From contig JACQAL010000013.1 of NCBI GenBank assembly GCA_016195025.1, positions 35,488 to 99,487 of the forward strand: DNA of 64,000 bases. Direction: 5' to 3'. The notes under the pieces are model-generated. The model saw nothing but the letters and a program-made list of their open reading frames with translations. It did not search any database and was not told the DNA's origin. This document shows positions 60,938-64,000 of this stretch, in pieces (within the stretch, counting starts at the first letter, position 1; every line of letters starts with the position of its first letter). A program made the position numbers and the translations under genes. The DNA comes from Bacteroidota bacterium (lineage in GTDB: Bacteria > Bacteroidota > Bacteroidia > Palsa-948).

Positions 60938-62027
60938 TCAGAGTTTGACAAATTTAGCCAGAAGTTGTTTGCCCGCTCCGTTCACGCGGAGAAAATAAAT
61001 TCCGCTGTTAAGTTCGCGAATGCTTAGTTGCAGCAGCGTGGAGCCCTTCACTGCGTTTTGCTTTTCGCTCTGCAGAATTCTTCCCTGCAAATCAAAAATT
61101 TCCAGTTGAACTTCCGAGTTTTCAGGAGCGAGCAGTGTGCCCTGCAATTCTTCACCTGCAGGATTTTTTAAAAATAATTTCCATTCATCGGGCGAAGCAA
61201 GTTCCACCGGAATGGTGCCGGCATATTCAGATCGTCCATCGAAATCAGTTTGCTTAAGGCGGTAATAAACAGTTTCGGGTTTAAGGTTTAAAGTTTCAAG
61301 CGGGTCGGTAAATTCATAACTGCGAACAGTAGAAGAATTGCCCGCGCCTTTTATGGTTCCCACATTCTTCCAATCTTCCGGCATTCCATCCTTCCGCTGT
61401 ATTTCAAAATAATCGTTGTTGGTTTCAGTAGCGGTTTCCCAGTTCAGCAATACTCCGCTGCCGGAAATTTTTCCGGTGAATGAAAGAAGTTCAACCGGCA
61501 GCACCGTGTTGCAGGGTCCTCCACCGGTCTTGTAATAAAATTTCACTATCTCGCTTCCGTTTGCGCCAAACATTACGTTGAAAGGTCCTGCACCGCCACC
61601 GTCTGAAAGGCATATATAATAGGTAGCGGTAGCAGGAGCCGTCCACGTGATTTGATTCATGCCGCAGCCGCCAAAATTATTATTTCCGTTGTTGTTGTAA
61701 GAATCCACCAGCGGAGAGCCGCTTCCGTTCGAGCAGGCAGTAAATTTCTCCGCTGCCTTCGCAGGCGAGCGCAAAGCAATATTGCTGTCCGGCTGTTGCG
61801 GCAAACTGCGCTTTCACATACTTTGAACTTCCGGTGTTAAATGTGTTCGAAGCAGTGGGCGGAATTTGCTGCGTAGTGGAAGTAGGCGTAATGGTGTAAC
61901 TGTTGTAATAAATGCCCGAACACGGAACAGCCATCCATTGCGCGCTCGCAGCGAAAGAAAAAAATAAAACCGCAGCGCATGCAGCAAGTTTTTCAGAAAG
62001 AAATCTGAAACAAAAAACTTTTTTCAT
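60938..62027 (-). pseudogene. Frameshifted T9SS type A cargo gene
   Basis: Two overlapping frames make one cargo protein. The N-terminal frame (62027 down to ~61745) gives a signal peptide (MKKVFCFRFLSEKLAACAAVLFFSFAASAQ) and YYNSYTITPTSTTQQIPPTASNTFNTGSSKYVKAQFAATAGQQYCFALAC, quoted in part. The second frame continues with EKFTACSNGSGSPLVDSYNNNGNNNFGG and runs through VELLSFTGKISGSGVLLNWETATETNNDYFEIQR to a type A CTD (NSGIYFLRVNGAGKQLLAKFVKL). The switch falls near 61740-61765 (minus-strand ..GCCTGCGAAGGCAGCGGAG..). A single-base indel would restore one ~360-residue protein. It is either a real frameshift mutation or a sequence error. Confidence 0.75.
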
Positions 62028-62274
62028 CTGGAAACATTTTTAGTTGTTGATTGAAAAAATATTTTGTTTCATGGCTCTGCAAATTTCATTCATTGCGCGC
62101 ATGAATCCAACGCAATCTGCCTTCAGAAATTAGCCGTTAAACATACGGCTTTACAGGTTTATATAAGAGAAAGAAAAACAGCCCTGCCTGGTTTTTCTAT
62201 AGGAAGAACCGGTTGAAAGAGATGATTTTGTTTTCGGAATAATGCAATCTTATAATTCATATCTTAGAGGTCTA

Positions 62275-63801
62275 ATGAAAACGCCTTCGCAGGATTTATT
62301 TCTACTTATTCAGTCGCTGAGCAAAACTGAGAAGCGCTACTTCAAAAAATTCTCCGAACTGCACGGAAAGGAAGACAATAAATATCTTCTGTTGTTCGAT
62401 GCCATTGCAAAGCAAAAACAATTTGACGAAGAGGCGCTGAAGAAGCAGTTCAAAGCCCAGGCATTCATGCGGCAGTTTCCGGTGGCAAAAAATTATTTGT
62501 TCTCAAAAATTCTTGACGCACTTGAATTTTACCACCGCGATTCAAGCATTCATTCCCTGGTGCGTAGAAACATTTACCGTTCGGAACTTCTTCAGAAAAA
62601 AGGATTGTATGACCCTTCCATGAAACTTCTGCGCAAGGCAAAAGAAGATGCCGCCTCGCTCGATTTATTTCACGCGCTGCTCGAAATAAACATGCACTGG
62701 GAGTTCAATGTGCTTCTTGAGAAATACGACCTCGGGCAATTAGGCGCGCTGCACGAAGACGCGCTCAACACCACCGCGCTTATGAACGATGCAGTGATGT
62801 GCCGCAACCTGAGTTTGAAAATGGTGAACCTGTACAATCATTATTATAAAACGCGCGATAAAAAAATTCTGGAGCAGGCGGAAGCACTGATGAAGAATCC
62901 GTATTTCAAAAATGCAGAAGGAATAAAATCGTTCACCGGCCGCCTGCGCATTTACGAAGCGAAATTTTTTTTCCAGTACGCGAAAGGAAACCTCGATGCC
63001 GCCTGCACGGAAGGAGACAAGGCCGCACGCCTCTGCCTTGCTTCTCCGGTGGTGATGGAAAACAATATCAAACTTTATCTCGTAATGGTGAGTAATTTAT
63101 TTTACGTGCGCAGCGAACAGAAAAAATATTACCAGGCATATACGTATCTTCTTCAACTGGAAAAGGCATTGCCGTATGTTAAAACTTACTCGCAGCGCGC
63201 AAAATATTTTTACCTGCACGAAAACGCATCGCTGCATTATCTCTATCAAACTGCAAAGTTCAGGGAACTGGAGAAAAAACTTTCTTCCGTCATCAGCGGC
63301 ATGGCAGCACACGAAAGCGAACTCAGCAACTTTGAAAAAATTGCGCTGCTCACCAACTTCGCCATTTCGTGTTTTTATCTCGGCAATCTGAAACTCTGCA
63401 TCCAATACCTGAACAAACTCCGCAACGAATTTGATTTATCCATCAACCCCGAAGTGCAGTACTTCCTGAATATTTTTTATCTCATTGCACATTACGATTC
63501 GGGGCATCATGAAATTCTGCCGTACCTCGTGGAATCGTTTAACCGGTTCCTGCGCAAGAAGAGCCATATTTCAAAAGTGGAAACCGTGATGGTGGATTTG
63601 CTGAAAAAACTTCCGCGTGCCGACAAGGAAAAAAATCTTCCCGAAGCATTCAGGCGGATGAAAAAAGAAATTGAAAATATTCCCAGCGAAAAAATGCATT
63701 ACTATATTTTCAAATACTTTGATATTGAATCATGGCTCGAGAGCAAAATAAAAAATAAATCTTTCCAGGAAATTATCAGGGAGAAAATTAAAACATCCTG
63801 A
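62275..63801 (+). CDS. ~508-residue all-helical protein of unknown function (paralog 3)
   Basis: This is the same architecture as the gene at 27527: N-terminal DLFLLIQSLSKTEKRYFKKFSELHGKEDNKYLLLFDAI and C-terminal YIFKYFDIESWLESKIKNKSFQEIIREK. It is predicted entirely helical with TPR-like repeats, has no signal peptide and should be cytoplasmic. The frame is open to an ATG at 62242, but the ATG at 62275 (MKTPSQDLF) gives the same N-terminal spacing as the paralog and is preferred. A convergent terminator follows at 63811-63846. No function is known. Confidence 0.75.
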   Translation: MKTPSQDLFLLIQSLSKTEKRYFKKFSELHGKEDNKYLLLFDAIAKQKQFDEEALKKQFKAQAFMRQFPVAKNYLFSKILDALEFYHRDSSIHSLVRRNIYRSELLQKKGLYDPSMKLLRKAKEDAASLDLFHALLEINMHWEFNVLLEKYDLGQLGALHEDALNTTALMNDAVMCRNLSLKMVNLYNHYYKTRDKKILEQAEALMKNPYFKNAEGIKSFTGRLRIYEAKFFFQYAKGNLDAACTEGDKAARLCLASPVVMENNIKLYLVMVSNLFYVRSEQKKYYQAYTYLLQLEKALPYVKTYSQRAKYFYLHENASLHYLYQTAKFRELEKKLSSVISGMAAHESELSNFEKIALLTNFAISCFYLGNLKLCIQYLNKLRNEFDLSINPEVQYFLNIFYLIAHYDSGHHEILPYLVESFNRFLRKKSHISKVETVMVDLLKKLPRADKEKNLPEAFRRMKKEIENIPSEKMHYYIFKYFDIESWLESKIKNKSFQEIIREKIKTS

Positions 63802-63810
63802 TGCTGAAAA

Positions 63811-63846
63811 TAAAAAATCCCTTTCCGCTTGGGAGAAGGGATTTTT
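63811..63846. terminator. Bidirectional terminator
   Basis: AAAAATCCCTT (63813-63823) pairs with AAGGGATTTTT (63836-63846). A- and T-runs flank the stem, suiting both converging genes. Confidence 0.85.
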
Positions 63847-63863
63847 CATGGGAAAAGATTTTT

Positions 63864-64000
63864 TTACCTCAGCAACTCCACATAGCCCTTTAAGACAACA
63901 TCCTTAAAGATGGCAACGTAATAGTACGTTCCTTCCTTAGCCGGGTTGCCGCTCATGTTCGTTCCGTCCCAGCAGCGCTTGGTGTCAGTGCTGGTGAACA
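63864..64000 (-). CDS. C-terminal fragment of a T9SS type B cargo protein (runs off the window)
   Basis: The last 45 codons of a minus-strand gene are visible. They read FTSTDTKRCWDGTNMSGNPA followed by KEGTYYYVAIFKDVVLKGYVELLR. The pattern CWDGTNMSGNPAKEGTYYYV and the terminal GYVELLR match the end of gliding-motility-associated (type B) C-terminal domains. The rest of the protein lies beyond 64000. Confidence 0.78.
   Translation of the reverse strand, partial: FTSTDTKRCWDGTNMSGNPAKEGTYYYVAIFKDVVLKGYVELLR

Noticed and set aside
60380..61027. 215-codon plus-strand ORF
   Set aside because: Spans the antisense of two minus-strand genes; Phe-rich composition of a shadow frame.

Overview
The window is bacterial chromosome from a member of the Bacteroidota. 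The evidence is an almost complete type IX secretion system (T9SS) core operon (porP/sprF-gldK-gldL-gldM-gldN), a second porP, and about fifteen secreted proteins ending in T9SS sorting domains (type A 'SGIYFLKV...KKIIIxK' tails or type B 'NAFSPNGDGxND' tails). It also has Bacteroidota-type promoters (TTG or TTTG, about 19 nt, TAnnTTTG) and Bacteroidota-style versions of IspG, MiaB and GcvP. Base composition is AT-rich. I see no rRNA, tRNA, CRISPR array, phage or transposase gene. All assignments come from reading sequence and protein motifs; no database search was run.

Layout. 1-4.1 kb: 5' part of uvrC, then two tandem ECF sigma/anti-sigma-like pairs, one of whose membrane partners carries a T9SS type B domain. 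4.2-14.9 kb: housekeeping genes (asd, mscL, miaB, a sigma-54 activator, tsaB, a TolC/adaptor efflux pair, pth, rplY, superoxide dismutase) plus one T9SS cargo gene. 15-21.9 kb: a small lipoprotein and the T9SS core operon on the minus strand. 22-34.4 kb: T9SS cargo proteins, gcvP, two of three paralogous ~500-residue helical proteins, a toxin-antitoxin pair and an EamA permease. 34.5-36.4 kb: ispG. 36.4-43.7 kb: an operon of two secreted GH-A-like glycosidases and two secreted SGNH-like esterases, headed by a TetR gene. The same 16-bp operator lies at the operon promoter and at the tetR promoter. 43.8-45.5 kb: hmgA and rpiB. 45.6-53 kb: a second porP, a small charged exported protein, a 1419-residue Ig-repeat adhesin and another type B cargo. 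53-57.2 kb: a DUF4175-like coiled-coil membrane protein, an RsbW-like ATPase and tatA. 57.2-64 kb: a SprB-repeat protein, a frameshifted T9SS cargo gene, the third ~500-residue paralog and the tail of another type B cargo.

How it fits together. The T9SS core and the two PorP/SprF proteins would export the many CTD-tagged proteins, including the adhesin-like repeat proteins and the hydrolase operon. The membrane anti-sigma-like protein with a type B sorting domain suggests a possible link between secretion status and transcription.

The most unusual global signal is invasion of protein-coding genes by small repeats. Seven-bp tandem arrays and palindromic elements sit in frame inside miaB, tsaB, pth, gcvP, ispG, a DUF4175-like gene and two T9SS cargo genes. 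They create new peptide loops, a signal-peptide core, a new N-terminus and a stop-codon read-through. The identical peptide [11 protein letters not shown] occurs in two unrelated proteins because both host the same 7-bp array.
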